Assembly: GCA_014529385.2 (NCBI GenBank)
Contig: CM043960.1
Coordinates: 72,801,910 to 72,865,909 of the forward strand
Length of the DNA: 64,000 nt
Direction of reading: 5' to 3'
Origin: Adiantum capillus-veneris
Lineage: Eukaryota; Streptophyta; Polypodiopsida; Polypodiales; Pteridaceae
Both the position numbers and the translations under genes were made by a program. Under the pieces are notes generated by a model that was not told where the DNA came from, did no database searches, and was given only the letters and a program-made list of their open reading frames with translations. Each line of letters begins with the position of its first letter. The first letter of the stretch is position 1. Shown here one piece after another: positions 1 through 9,197 of this stretch.

Positions 1-936
1 CGCCAGCACGTGCTCCAGAATCCCAACGCTAGCTTCCTCTGCTGCTCGCGGCGTACTCCGAAACTGAACGCTGGCTTACCCTTTTATAGGGTTGGCACCC
101 GACGGGAATAGAGGCCCAAAAAGCAGAGCTTGGCGCTCCTAGAGAGAGGAGAGAGAAAATCGTTGGGCTTGGCGCTTTCTAGAGAGAGGAGAGAGAGATC
201 GCAAATCGCCCCCCCCCCCTCTCTGCGTAGCTTTTTTTTAACGCTAGCCTTTTTTTTTTTAGTGGCTTGCTTTATTTTATTAATAAAGGCCTGGTCACTT
301 AACCCCCCCCCCCCCCCCTCTGCGTAGCTTTTTTTTAACACTAGCCTTTTTTTTTTAGTGGCTTGCTTTATTTTATTAATAAAGGCCTGGTCACTTAAAA
401 GTGACCGGCCATTTAATAAAATAAAGTGTGAACCTGTTCAAACTTTAAAAACTCACTTAGTTAGTGAAAGCAATGCTACACAAACACATTCCAGGCGTCC
501 CCGGGTGCAGGACACAACACAGATGCAATGCAGAAACAGACTCCTCGCGGGAAAACATCTGTCCTCCCGCGACTGTTTCTGCTTTTCGTAAAAAGCTTCA
601 TTGAACCCATCTTTATTCTTGTGCTTGCGTTCTTACGCGTATTTTCTTACTCAGTTCGGATTTCCTCCTTAGCCTACGGGATGCCCCCTTACTGATGCAC
701 CCGTCACCCATCATGTGACGCATCAAGGGCACTCGTAACCCGGCCCTTTCCACCGAACTTACGGAAACTCCTTCGCGATGTTTACTGTCACCCATCAAAT
801 GACACATCCAGAGTTGTCCGTTCTTGATGGCAGTTCCTGTAGCTACAATCTTTTAATAGTTCTTAGTGCACACAATAAAATATCCTAAAAAAGAGATTAA
901 TCATTAAAAAATAAGAAAATAGTCCAATTAGCAACA
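1..936 (-). repeat. G1 3' LTR (partial, runs off the left edge)
   Basis: It aligns with 5428-6279, sharing the TATA region, the C-rich run and the end ...TTAGCAACA. About 480 bp of LTR, matching 4948-5427 of the right copy, lies left of the window. It contains a 97-bp tandem duplication (222-318 and 319-415) that the right LTR lacks. The purine-rich stretch just inside the element at 937-950 (minus-strand AGCCAGAGGGA) is the probable polypurine tract for plus-strand DNA synthesis. Confidence 0.85.
79..90 (-). promoter_or_regulatory. TATA box of G1 3' LTR
   Basis: Minus strand reads CCTATAAAAGGG. The equivalent site is at 5504-5516 in the other LTR. It is a plausible RNA polymerase II TATA box marking the U3/R region of the LTR. 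Confidence 0.5.
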
Positions 937-956
937 TCCCTCTGGCTTCTAAACAG

Positions 957-1271
957 TTACCTCAATTGTAGTGCTTGGACATATACCTCCAATATCTCGA
1001 GATAAGCTGCTAATTCCTCCTGTGTCATCCACTGAGCATCTAGATTCGAATAGTTCTTAAACTTAACCAAATACTTCCGTGTTATCTTTCCGGATTTGAG
1101 AGACCGCTTCTGATGACTTACTATCTGCTCCGGTTGGAGTATTTCTTCTGTTTCCTCAACCTTAGGAGGTTCCTCAGCACTAGGCTGGCTTGCAGGCGGT
1201 CCCACATACGGCCGGAGTAAACTGACATGGAAAATTATGGATCTTCCAATTAGGCGGTAGAGCGACATCAT
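957..1271 (-). pseudogene. G1 integrase C-terminal tail and chromodomain (frameshifted)
   Basis: This frame carries the end of the Ty3/gypsy polyprotein. After a HVSLLRPYVG segment typical of the integrase C-terminus comes a chromodomain (EEILQPEQIV ... KITRKYLVKFKNY ... AQWMTQEELAAY). In chromoviruses this domain is thought to steer integration to particular chromatin. It overlaps the upstream integrase ORF in another frame: the first residues still encode the end of the GPF/Y module, so a frameshift near 1200-1240 separates the two. The minus-strand stop is just before the polypurine tract. Homology is to the equivalent domain of G2 at about 20130-20310. Confidence 0.8.
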
Positions 1272-2256
1272 TCACTCGCTCAGTGATCTTAAACGGCCCA
1301 TAATAACGGGTAGAAAGTTTTACCACTTTCCCCTTATGAGACGCTTGTTTCTTAAGTCTTGCCTTCTCAAATTTGAGTAAGACTAACTGTCCGACTGTTA
1401 AGTCGAGATTCCTTCTGTGCTTGTCTGCAGCTTTCTTATGCTTTTCCTGAGAGCGTAGAATAGCTCTCCTAATTTGCCAGTAGGCGGTGTCCAGATCCCG
1501 GACAAATTCATCTGCTGCAAAGGTCTTATCCTTAGTTAAAAGGATGGGTGGAAGCAAAGGCTTACCATAGAGAATCTCAAAAGGTGCTTTCCCCGTCGAT
1601 GAGTGTATGGTATTGTTATACGCATACTCGACAAGAGGCAAATATTTCTCCCAGTCAGATTGCCGGTCTGACACATAAGCTTTTAGCATATCCAATACTG
1701 TGGAATTGGCTATCTCACTTTGCCTGTCCGTTTGAGAATGGTAGGCAGATGAAAAATTCAGCTTTGTACCAAGATTATCCATCAAGGCATGCCAAAAATT
1801 TCTTGTCATGCGAGGATCTCGATCGCTCACAATAGACTTAGGCATTCCATGATGCTTAAAGATCTGTGCTAGAAAGACCCTAGCCATATGATCTGCTTTG
1901 ATCGTTTTCTTGACTGGTATAAAGTGTGCTTGCTTGCTAAACCTGTCCACAATGGTCCAGATCGCGTCATTTCCAGTCTGAGTTCTAGGGAGGTCCATGA
2001 TGAAGTCCATGGCAATACTTTCCCAAGGTTCATTAGGCACAGGCAAAGGTTGTAGCAACCCAGGCGTCTTATGCCGATCATACTTCACTTTTTGGCAAAC
2101 CAAGCATTCCCTGACATACTTATCAATGTTTTCTTTAAGGCTAGGCCAAAAGAAATACCTTTCCATTGCTAAGGTTGTATGGAGAATACCCCGATGACCC
2201 GCATAAGGCGAAGCGTGTGCTTCATCCATGATCTTCTTTCTTAATGGTTCCACCAC
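1180..2256 (-). CDS. G1 integrase (Ty3/gypsy)
   Basis: Integrase of the retrotransposon polyprotein, which inserts the cDNA into the genome. Visible in order: an H2C2 zinc-binding N-terminus (HASPYAGH ... CLVCQKVK), the DDE catalytic core with Asp in AMDFIMDLP, Asp in IVSDRDPRM and Glu in RQSEIAN, the conserved VEYAYNNTIHSSTGKAPFEI segment, and a GPF/Y module (RYYGPFKI). All three catalytic acids are present. The reading frame shifts before the chromodomain, so the last residues after about 1240 are out of frame. The upstream RNase H ORF ends ten bases away and both belonged to one pol polyprotein. It is probably non-functional because pol is broken elsewhere. Confidence 0.88.
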   Translation of the reverse strand: MVEPLRKKIMDEAHASPYAGHRGILHTTLAMERYFFWPSLKENIDKYVRECLVCQKVKYDRHKTPGLLQPLPVPNEPWESIAMDFIMDLPRTQTGNDAIWTIVDRFSKQAHFIPVKKTIKADHMARVFLAQIFKHHGMPKSIVSDRDPRMTRNFWHALMDNLGTKLNFSSAYHSQTDRQSEIANSTVLDMLKAYVSDRQSDWEKYLPLVEYAYNNTIHSSTGKAPFEILYGKPLLPPILLTKDKTFAADEFVRDLDTAYWQIRRAILRSQEKHKKAADKHRRNLDLTVGQLVLLKFEKARLKKQASHKGKVVKLSTRYYGPFKITERVNDVALPPNWKIHNFPCQFTPAVCGTACKPA

Positions 2257-2265
2257 ATATATGGC

Positions 2266-3231
2266 CTAATGATGGTAGAGATAACCGTCCCGGATGGAAT
2301 AGGGAAACTCATTCTCTCCACGATGTAGCTTTCCCCAAATGGTGGAGAAGTCTGGATCATTCGGATACAAATCCGGTAGTGCTTCTAATTCTTGGTGATA
2401 CACCGAAGTGATAGTGTTCACCCTTGGCCGCCTAGACAATGCGTCTGCAACTACATTCTTACTCCCAGCCGTGTGAAGGATCTGGAAGTGAAACATAGAC
2501 AAAAAGTTTGCCCATCTCATCTGCTTCTCAGATAGTTTCCTTTGCGTAAGAAAGTACCGCAAACTCTGGTGATCAATTTTGATCACAAAATCCGCTCCTA
2601 GAAGATAGTGCTTCCAGTTGGATAAGGCGTGAATCACAGCCGAGAGTTCCTTTTCGTAGATTGATGCATCCTTAAGCCGTCTGCTTTTGTATGCCACTGC
2701 ATGGCCTTCTTGGTTTAACACTGCTCCGATGCAATCACCTGAAGCATCGCAATGAACCTCAAATGGTTTCCTTAAGTCATGCACTATCAGAATAGGTCCA
2801 TGGCTTAGCAAGTACTTGAGCCAATCAAAAGCTTTTTGTTGTCTCGATCCCCATCTGAAAGGAAGCTTCTTCTTTGTCAAATCATGAAGTGGTCCTGCTA
2901 CATGAGCAAATCCTCGGACAAACCTTCGATAATATGAACATAATCCCAGAAAGCTACGTACATCATGTACCGTAGTGGAAATAGGCCAATCTTCTACCGC
3001 TCGGATCTTGGCAAGATCCATACTCACTCGATTGTGAGAGACTATATGGCCGAGATAGTGTATCTCAGAGAGAAAGAACTCGCTCTTCTTTGCATTCACA
3101 TGCAACTCATGCTTTCGCAATTCTTGAAACACTAAGTCCAAGTGCTTCCGATGTTCCTCTTCTGACTTAGAGAAGATGAGTATGTCATCAAAGAATACCC
3201 CCATGATCAAAAGTGAGGGTCTTTTCCACAT
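2266..3231 (-). pseudogene. G1 reverse transcriptase (C-terminal part) and RNase H
   Basis: It starts at the end of the RT palm: FFDDILIFS is the F/Y-x-DD catalytic box, followed by the RT thumb (HYLGHIVS ... VRSFLGLCSYYRRFV). Then comes a Ty3-type RNase H with its acidic set: Asp in VHCDASGD, Glu in YEKEL, Asp in KIDHQSL and Asp in VADALSR. The RT fingers and the first palm motifs that should lie between protease and the DD box are missing. The sequence jumps from the protease end (DVI...MPWHFH in a shifted frame) to just before the box within about 60 bp, so several hundred bases were deleted. This kills the polymerase. Confidence 0.88.
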
Positions 3232-3290
3232 AATCGGGAATAGGTGTCATGTGAAAGTGCCATGGCATACCCAAGATGATATCACATCCC

Positions 3291-4877
3291 TCAGAGTGCC
3301 ATCAAAAATGATTCGCGGTCCTTGTACTCGCCAATCCGAAGATTGAGCTGTCCTTGCACGGGAGTTGCATTGGTTGTCAACCCCTCGAATGCCGATCCGG
3401 ATGTAACCGGTGTGCCAAGCTGAGCCAGTGTGAGGCACAATCGTTCCGCAGTATCCAGGGAGATGAAGTTATCCGTGGATCCTGGATCATAAAGAATGAG
3501 TACTCGCTGGATGTTCAAAGACCCCCAGTCCTTCAGAAGTTGACGCTTCCCTTTCTCTGTTTCTGTGTTTCCTTGAACATCTGGAATTGAGTTCGAGCTT
3601 GGTGGTGCGGGTTCCTTCCTTGCTTTCTCTTGCCTCGTAGAGGCTTGTTCTTGCCATTGCTGCTTTAGCGGGCAATCCGGTTTCATATGTCCTTTCTCGC
3701 CACAGTAAAAGCATCTTCCTTCCTCTCTGAAAGTTTGAAGTTGAGTAGGAGAAAGATACTTAGTTCGCTTGCCAATGCCCTCTGGCTTCTTAGAATGATC
3801 ATCATCCCTAGATGGAGGACGTTTTCTTCCTTGGCCCCCTTGGTCATCGTAGACCCCTCTTTGTCTTGCACGGTAAGTGCTATGCTCCATCTTTCTGGGC
3901 GTCCCAGTTGAGTGCAAATCTTCAGCAATGATTGCTGACTCCATCATCCTTTGAAGAGTATCATGCGGATACACCTTCATACTCTTTCGAAGCTGCGGTT
4001 GGAGATCCGCTTCGAACTTTCGTTTCTTTTCCTCCTCGGCAATCTTCATGAAGGGAGTGACCTTCAGAAGAACCGACCAATACTTGTCCACATAAGTCGT
4101 TACTCTTTCATGTTCCTTCTGGGCAAGCCAGTCCCATTCCTTCCGTATGTCCTGCTCTAAGTCAGGTGGAAGAAATTGTTCATACAATTCAGATTTGAAG
4201 CTCTCCCAAGTTCTGGCCTGAGAACCTTCCAGAATCTTGGCTAACCACCAATTACTTGCCGTTTCCTTGAGGTGCATCCCCACATGGCGTAATTTGGATT
4301 TTTCTGTGAAGTGCCCATTGGTAAAGGCGACTTCAAACTGTCTGATGAAGGACAGTGCTTTGGAGATGTCTCTCCGTCCGTTGTAAGTTTCGAACTTGAT
4401 GTCCTTGTCGCCCGATTTGAAGACTCTCATGAGATGTTGAGACTTGCGACCATGCTTCTTGAATCGAGGCTTATCTTTAGGTTGATGTAGGGTAGTGGCA
4501 CTAGTAGCGGCTTCCTTCTTCTGACGAGATGATCGAGAAGTAGAGGTATAATCAGGAGAGTAAGATGGAGAGGAGATAGAGATGTCCTTGCTCTCGTCTA
4601 GCAAAGAGAACGCTTTTTCTTGGCCTTTCCTTGAAGTAGGCCGTTCATTCCGATCCGAAGATCCTTTGTGCACCTCGGCACGTTCTTCTTCTCTTGCCTC
4701 CTGTGGTCTCACGCCAACAGTGTTGTCTGGATGCTTGACTGCATCAGTTCCATTCGTTTTCTTCATTCCGCCCAAAAGCTTTTGGACGTCTGGCAACAGT
4801 AAGATTTGTTGCAACTCCGCAAGCTGAGCTTGCACTTGTTGAAGCTCCTCTTCAACGCTTCTCCCTTGGCTCGACAT
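3291..4877 (-). CDS. G1 gag-protease polyprotein
   Basis: A 528-residue ORF from the ATG at 4877. The N-terminus is a Gln/Glu-rich coiled-coil (EELQQVQAQLAELQQ), followed by a charged Ser-rich linker. The retrotransposon gag capsid domain lies at about residues 155-300 (FETYNGRRDISKALSFIRQF ... SNWW ... WESFKSELYEQF). A CCHC zinc knuckle (CFYCGEKGHMKPDC) is near residue 390, and a retropepsin-like protease begins near residue 465 (LYDPGSTDNFIS). The protease active-site triad is D-P-G rather than the usual D-S/T-G. Gag packages the RNA into virus-like particles. The gag frame is intact, but downstream pol is deleted. Confidence 0.88.
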   Translation of the reverse strand: MSSQGRSVEEELQQVQAQLAELQQILLLPDVQKLLGGMKKTNGTDAVKHPDNTVGVRPQEAREEERAEVHKGSSDRNERPTSRKGQEKAFSLLDESKDISISSPSYSPDYTSTSRSSRQKKEAATSATTLHQPKDKPRFKKHGRKSQHLMRVFKSGDKDIKFETYNGRRDISKALSFIRQFEVAFTNGHFTEKSKLRHVGMHLKETASNWWLAKILEGSQARTWESFKSELYEQFLPPDLEQDIRKEWDWLAQKEHERVTTYVDKYWSVLLKVTPFMKIAEEEKKRKFEADLQPQLRKSMKVYPHDTLQRMMESAIIAEDLHSTGTPRKMEHSTYRARQRGVYDDQGGQGRKRPPSRDDDHSKKPEGIGKRTKYLSPTQLQTFREEGRCFYCGEKGHMKPDCPLKQQWQEQASTRQEKARKEPAPPSSNSIPDVQGNTETEKGKRQLLKDWGSLNIQRVLILYDPGSTDNFISLDTAERLCLTLAQLGTPVTSGSAFEGLTTNATPVQGQLNLRIGEYKDRESFLMAL

Positions 4878-4934
4878 GGTTCTTCCCGTTCTTCCCGGAA
4901 TTGTCCTTCTTTGCAGAGACAGAGAGGAGTCCGA

Positions 4935-4946
4935 GCTCTGATACCA
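4935..4946 (-). other. G1 primer-binding site (tRNA-iMet)
   Basis: The minus strand reads TGGTATCAGAGC one base inside the 5' LTR end (4948). This is the standard plant retrotransposon site complementary to the 3' end of initiator methionine tRNA. EA has the same arrangement at 13796. Confidence 0.85.
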
Positions 4947-4947
4947 C

Positions 4948-6279
4948 TGTCACAAAACGGGAGCGTACACGAGCACTCAGAAAATCTGAAAATTATAATT
5001 CTTTGAAAACATGAGAGAAGGGAGAAGATCGACACAGTATTGGGGACCAGAAGATGGGCTGGTCCCCCCCCGTTAAGAGTATTCTTTTATTCAGGGAGAA
5101 TTCTTATACAAGCACGAGAACCCGAGGAAACCCCTCCGTTCTGTAATCTTAGACTCGAAGGTCGTGCTTTCCCATAAAGGGCTTGGGCACAAGGCCGTTC
5201 CTTTCTGTAAAGGACTTAGGCGCGAAGCCATGCTTTCCCGTAAGGGACTTAGGCGTGAAGCCGTACTTCCCGTAAAGGGCCTTCCCGTAAGACGGGAGAT
5301 TCCTGCAAAACAAACCACACAAAGCAACAATTCTCAATGCGTATCGACACCTTATACCTGTCGCTCCTTGCTCGGAGAATCGACCTCCGTACTCAGTCGT
5401 CACGCGAACACTTGCAAATTTTGTCGCCATCATGTGCTTCAGAATCCCAGCGGCTAGCTTCCTCTGCTGCTCCCGACGTACTCAGAAACTGAACGCTGGC
5501 TTACCCTTTTATAGAGTCTGGCACCCGGCGGGAATAGAGGCCCAAAAAGCAGAGCCTGGCGCTCCTAGAGAGAGGAGAGAGAAAATCGCTAGGCTTGGCG
5601 CTTTCTAGAGAGAGGAGAGAGAGAGAGAGAGAGATCGCAAATCAGCCCCCCCCCCCCCCCTCTGCGTAGCTTTTTTTTAACGCTGGCGTTTTTTTTTTGA
5701 GTGGCTTGCTTTATTTTATTAATAAAGGCTTGGTCACTTAAAAGTGACCGGCCATTTAATAAAATAAAGTGTGAACCTGTTCAAACTTTAAAAACTCACT
5801 TAGTTAGTGAAAGCAATGCTACACAAACACATTCCAGGCGTCCCCGGGTGCAGGACACGACACAGATGCAATGCAGACACAGACTCCTCGCGGAAAAACA
5901 TCTGTCCTCCTGCGACTGTTCCTGCTTTTCGTAAAAAGCTTCATTGAACCCATCTTTATTCTTGTGCTTGCGTTCTTACGCGTATTTTCTTACTCAGTTC
6001 GGATTTCCTCCTTAGCCTACAGGATGCCCCCTTACTAATGCACCCGTCACCCATCATGTGACGCATGAGGGGCACTCGTAACCCGGCCCTTTCCACCGAA
6101 CTTACGGAAACTCCTTCGCGATGTTCACCGTCACCCATCAAATGACACATCAGAGTTGTCCGTTCTTGATGGCAGTTCCTGTAGCTACAATCTTTTAACA
6201 GTTCTTAGTGCACACAATAAAATATCCTAAAAAAGAGATTAATCATTAAAAAAATAAGAAAATAGTCCAATTAGCAACA
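4948..6279 (-). repeat. G1 5' LTR
   Basis: A 1332-bp LTR, TGTTG...GTGACA on the minus strand. U3 to R holds a TATA box (5504-5516), a (GA)n run (5602-5633) and a C-run. Toward U5 an AATAAA signal (5086-5091) is followed by a GC-rich stem-loop (5042-5067). The same hairpin occurs in the EA LTRs, so G1 and EA are related families. Low-complexity blocks make this LTR differ from its partner at 1-936 by several indels. Confidence 0.88.
5042..5091 (-). promoter_or_regulatory. G1 LTR poly(A) signal and conserved stem-loop
   Basis: On the minus strand AATAAA (5091-5086) is followed within about 25 nt by GGGGACCAG, the loop CCCATCTT and CTGGTCCCC. That is a 9-bp perfect stem. It is likely the R/U5 boundary where LTR transcripts end. 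Loop and stem recur at 13634-13659 and 18407-18436. Confidence 0.55.
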
Positions 6280-6884
6280 TAGACAGAGATCAGTTGACTT
6301 CCTCTACATCTGGAGAAGCGGGAAGAGATCACGAAGAAGATTCACGCGAGGAGTACGGCCTGCCTCGGCCTACTCATGCGGAGCTTGAAGAGATGGAGCG
6401 TCGGCAATTGATCGACAATGCAGCAAAGATGATGTTAAATTTTGTGAAGGACCCGAAATTTGCAAAATTTATGACCCATACCTTCTTCGACGAAGTGCAC
6501 GCGCAGTGGCGGCAAACCACAGAAACACCCCTCAAACCGGCACTCAAGAAACCTCCTACTCCAAGGATGTTTACTGAGCAAGAATTAGAAGAGGTGGTTG
6601 ATGCACGGATTTCTCAGCTTTTTGACGCACATAACAAAATTGAAAAGCACGACAAAAAGCAGAAGAAAAGAATTGACTTCGCGGGTTATTTGGGTCGTCA
6701 ATCTGCTTTTGACTTGGCAAGAAAGCAAAAAAAGCATGTCACATTTGAAGGAATATCCAGTTCTTCTTCTTCCTCTTCTGACATTTCTTCTAGATTTTCT
6801 GACTCTAGCGAAGAAGACAAAAGGGAAAAAGCGAAGCAAAAAGCAAAGTTGCAGAAAGGGCAAGAAAAAGGCAAAGAAGTCTAA
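6280..6884 (+). pseudogene. G2 gag, N-terminal fragment
   Basis: The frame is open across the G1 junction and has no ATG at its start, so the true start was lost when G1 inserted. It encodes an acidic, Glu/Lys-rich polypeptide (THAELEEMERRQLIDN ... FTEQELEEVVDARISQLFDAHNK) ending in a Ser-rich tract and Lys-rich coiled-coil. This matches the layout of plant gypsy gag N-termini rather than any host family. The frame is lost near 6880; gag continues in another frame to about 7125 with DGFRDASKALAFIQQF-type capsid sequence spread over shifted frames. It is not functional. Confidence 0.65.
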
Positions 6885-7269
6885 ATCTCGCCCAGTTTCG
6901 GACAGTTCTACAGAAGACTGTCTTCGGATAGTTCGGAGTCCGATGATAGTAAATTTTATGCAAGGAAGAAGAATTTTTACAAAGCCAACCAATATGACTT
7001 TCTGGAAGATAAAAGCAAGAAAGTCCGAGAGTCTAAAGAAGGTGGACAGTCAATTAAATTTGACAGGTTTTCTGGATTTCGAGATGCTTCGAAGGCTTTG
7101 GCCTTCATACAGCAGTTTGACATAGCTTTCTTTGGAGGGCGTTACTCAAAGCACTTCAAGATCCGGAGGGCTACCTCTTACTTCAGGGAAAATGCTCAAA
7201 CTTGGTGGTCCACCCTACTATTGAACAAGAAAGCGCCAGCCATTTAAAAGGCTTTTTATTTCTGCCTGG

Positions 7270-7866
7270 TTGACTTGGGAGTACGAACGTGACATACGAA
7301 CTGCTTGGAATCATCTTCGGATGATCAAGAGAGATTCATTGGACGCATATTGCGAGAGATTCTGGAGCTCTTTTCTACCAGCCTCTTCATTTAAGAAGAT
7401 CTCGTTCAAAGAGCAGATTGAGCGGTTTACCTTGGGACTTCCTACAGAGATCCGAGATCACTGCTTAGAGCAAAAGTCAGATTCCATTCAGGAATTGATG
7501 AGTCATGTGAAACGGGGTTTTGCCATTCATTCAGGCAGTTTGACCTACCCCACAGATGAAATCATGATGCAAAGGACCGAACAGACTTCAAACAATGAAC
7601 GTAGAAAGAGAAAGAGCAACCCACAAAAGAAAGAAAAGGATACACGACCCAAGCTTACTCTTCAAGAGAGAGCTCTCTACATCAAAGAGGGGAAGTGCTT
7701 TGGATGCGAGGAAATTGGGCATATCTCCGCGAAGTGCCCTAAAAAGGCACTGAAAGAACAAAACAACAAGGATGAAGACAGCCATGAGGGTTCGAAAGCA
7801 ACTGAGGAACGTGGACAAAAAGGCAAGATGAAAGCAGGACTGGTTCCAGATTGCAATGGGTATTGA
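7270..7866 (+). pseudogene. G2 gag C-terminal part with zinc knuckle
   Basis: The capsid C-terminal region (AWNHLRMIKRDSLDAYCERF ... QIERFTLGLPTEIRDHC) is followed by a basic linker and one CCHC zinc knuckle (CFGCEEIGHISAKC) near residue 150. It is the nucleocapsid end of gag, binding the element RNA. The frame stops at 7866. A one-frame shift leads into a segment (MGIDPSTIDESTELC) that continues, across the later 10.98-kb insertion, into the protease at 18900. The start at 7270 is internal: an in-frame stop and indels near 7250 break it from the upstream gag. Confidence 0.75.
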
Positions 7867-7917
7867 CCCAAGCACGATTGACGAGAGTACAGAACTTTGC
7901 CGAGCTTGGAGCAAAGT

Positions 7918-7922
7918 GAAAG
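7918..7922. other. Target-site duplication GAAAG (left)
   Basis: GAAAG lies just before the TGTCACG start of the solo LTR. The second copy is at 18900-18904, right after its CCTTACA end. Removing one copy plus the insert restores the G2 frame. Confidence 0.8.
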
Positions 7923-8256
7923 TGTCACGTGCACATCTAACCCTATGTGTGCGTGGACAAGCTACTTCATGACAAGGGTTCAGTTCAGTTCAGTCAGTCT
8001 AGAATAGGAAGTGATCTCGCACTTTTGTGAGGCTGTTCGCAGACCGAGCATGTCCAGACACTTAGAGTAGATGCATATCCTTTGGTTGCACACAGCATGA
8101 TCATCAGATTTCCATTAGAACCCATCAGTAGCATGTTTATAGTGCATAGACCTATTTTCCCTATTTTGACATTTTTCACTTATTATTTTTAAGTGACTTT
8201 TATTGGGAACTGGGTAGGGCATAAATATAGAAACCTAGCGCTAGCACTTTCTGGCA

Positions 8257-8578
8257 GAAGAGGCAGCAGGAGCCAAGGTTCAACAGGCACCTTCTCAGCA
8301 AGACTCCCCACATCAACAGAGCTAGCATTTTTGCATCTGCAAAGCCTAGCGTTTTCAGCCATCCCCCAAGCTTGGCATTTTTGCATTGCAGTTCAGCCTC
8401 CACATTGGCCAGAAGCAGAAGAGGCAGCAGGAACCAAGGTTCAACAGGCACCTTCTCAGCAAGACTCTCCACATCAACAGAGCTAGCGTTTTTGCATCTG
8501 CAAAGCCTAGCGTTTTCAGCCATCCCCCAAGCTTGGCGTTTTTGCATTGCAGTTCAGCCTCCGCATTGGCAGGCACAG
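8257..8578. repeat. 161-bp tandem duplication inside the solo LTR
   Basis: Units 8257-8417 and 8418-8578 are nearly identical. The LTRs at 45-49 kb lack it, so it arose in this copy. Surrounding sequence is full of the short motif AGCGTTTTCAGC and variants. Confidence 0.8.
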
Positions 8579-9197
8579 TAGGACCTAGAGTTTTGCAGCA
8601 GGATCAAAGATCAGCCCTAGCGTTAGCAAATTTCCACCGCAAGACAGTTTTCAGCCCTAGCGTTTTTGCATCAGCATAGCGTTTTGCAGATTCACCGCGA
8701 CGGAACACCAAGAAGATCAGCGTTTTCAGTTTTCAGCAGTCAGACATCGCAGAAGAAGTCCCGAACCTCGCAGATCTCACCTTCCCGCAACATATCCTCG
8801 TCGCACGGTCAGATCCAGCGAAGTTTGCAGTTTCAGCCCAGAAAACACAGATTTCAGCATCTGCGTTTTCAGCGCGTCGTCGTCGTCGACATCGTCATAG
8901 AGTCTGTTGCGAAATTGGCTTTATCTGATAGGAAAATAATTCTAAATGAATTCTTGGATTTATAAGTGAGAGGGTTTTCTCGCTTCGACCACCAGGAAAA
9001 AAATAATTCTAAATGAATTATTGGAATTTTAAGAGAGAGGGTTTTTTTCACTGGAGACATCCGAGTACAGAGTATTCCTAGTGTGTCATTCAAAGTAATG
9101 ACGGGAGCACTAAGAACGGGAATAACTGTAAGGCCACCAAGAACAGGTACTTATGATGCGTCACATCGGATGGGTGACAGGGAGCATCGGAAAGAAG

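Larger units (their letters stand above)
1..6279 (-). mobile_element. G1: chromodomain Ty3/gypsy LTR retrotransposon, left LTR cut by window edge
   Basis: Read on the minus strand the order is 5' LTR (6279-4948), tRNA-iMet-type primer site, gag and protease, truncated RT, RNase H, integrase, chromodomain, 3' LTR (936 to beyond position 1). This order and the C-terminal chromodomain define a chromovirus-type Ty3/gypsy element. LTR ends are TGTTG...GTGACA. The coding region is broken by an RT deletion and at least one frameshift, so it cannot be autonomous. It lies inside the gag region of a second gypsy element (G2) that resumes at 6280. The left target-site duplication is outside the window, so the exact duplication cannot be checked. 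Confidence 0.9.

Noticed and set aside
5164..5457. 97-codon ORF with repeated LRREA-type phrases
   Set aside because: It comes from short repeats (AAGGGCTTAGGC-like) in the G1 LTR and is not shared as a protein.
8193..8679. Several ORFs of about 97-115 codons on both strands in the solo LTR
   Set aside because: They arise from a 161-bp duplication and AGCGTTTT-like repeats that stay open in many frames.
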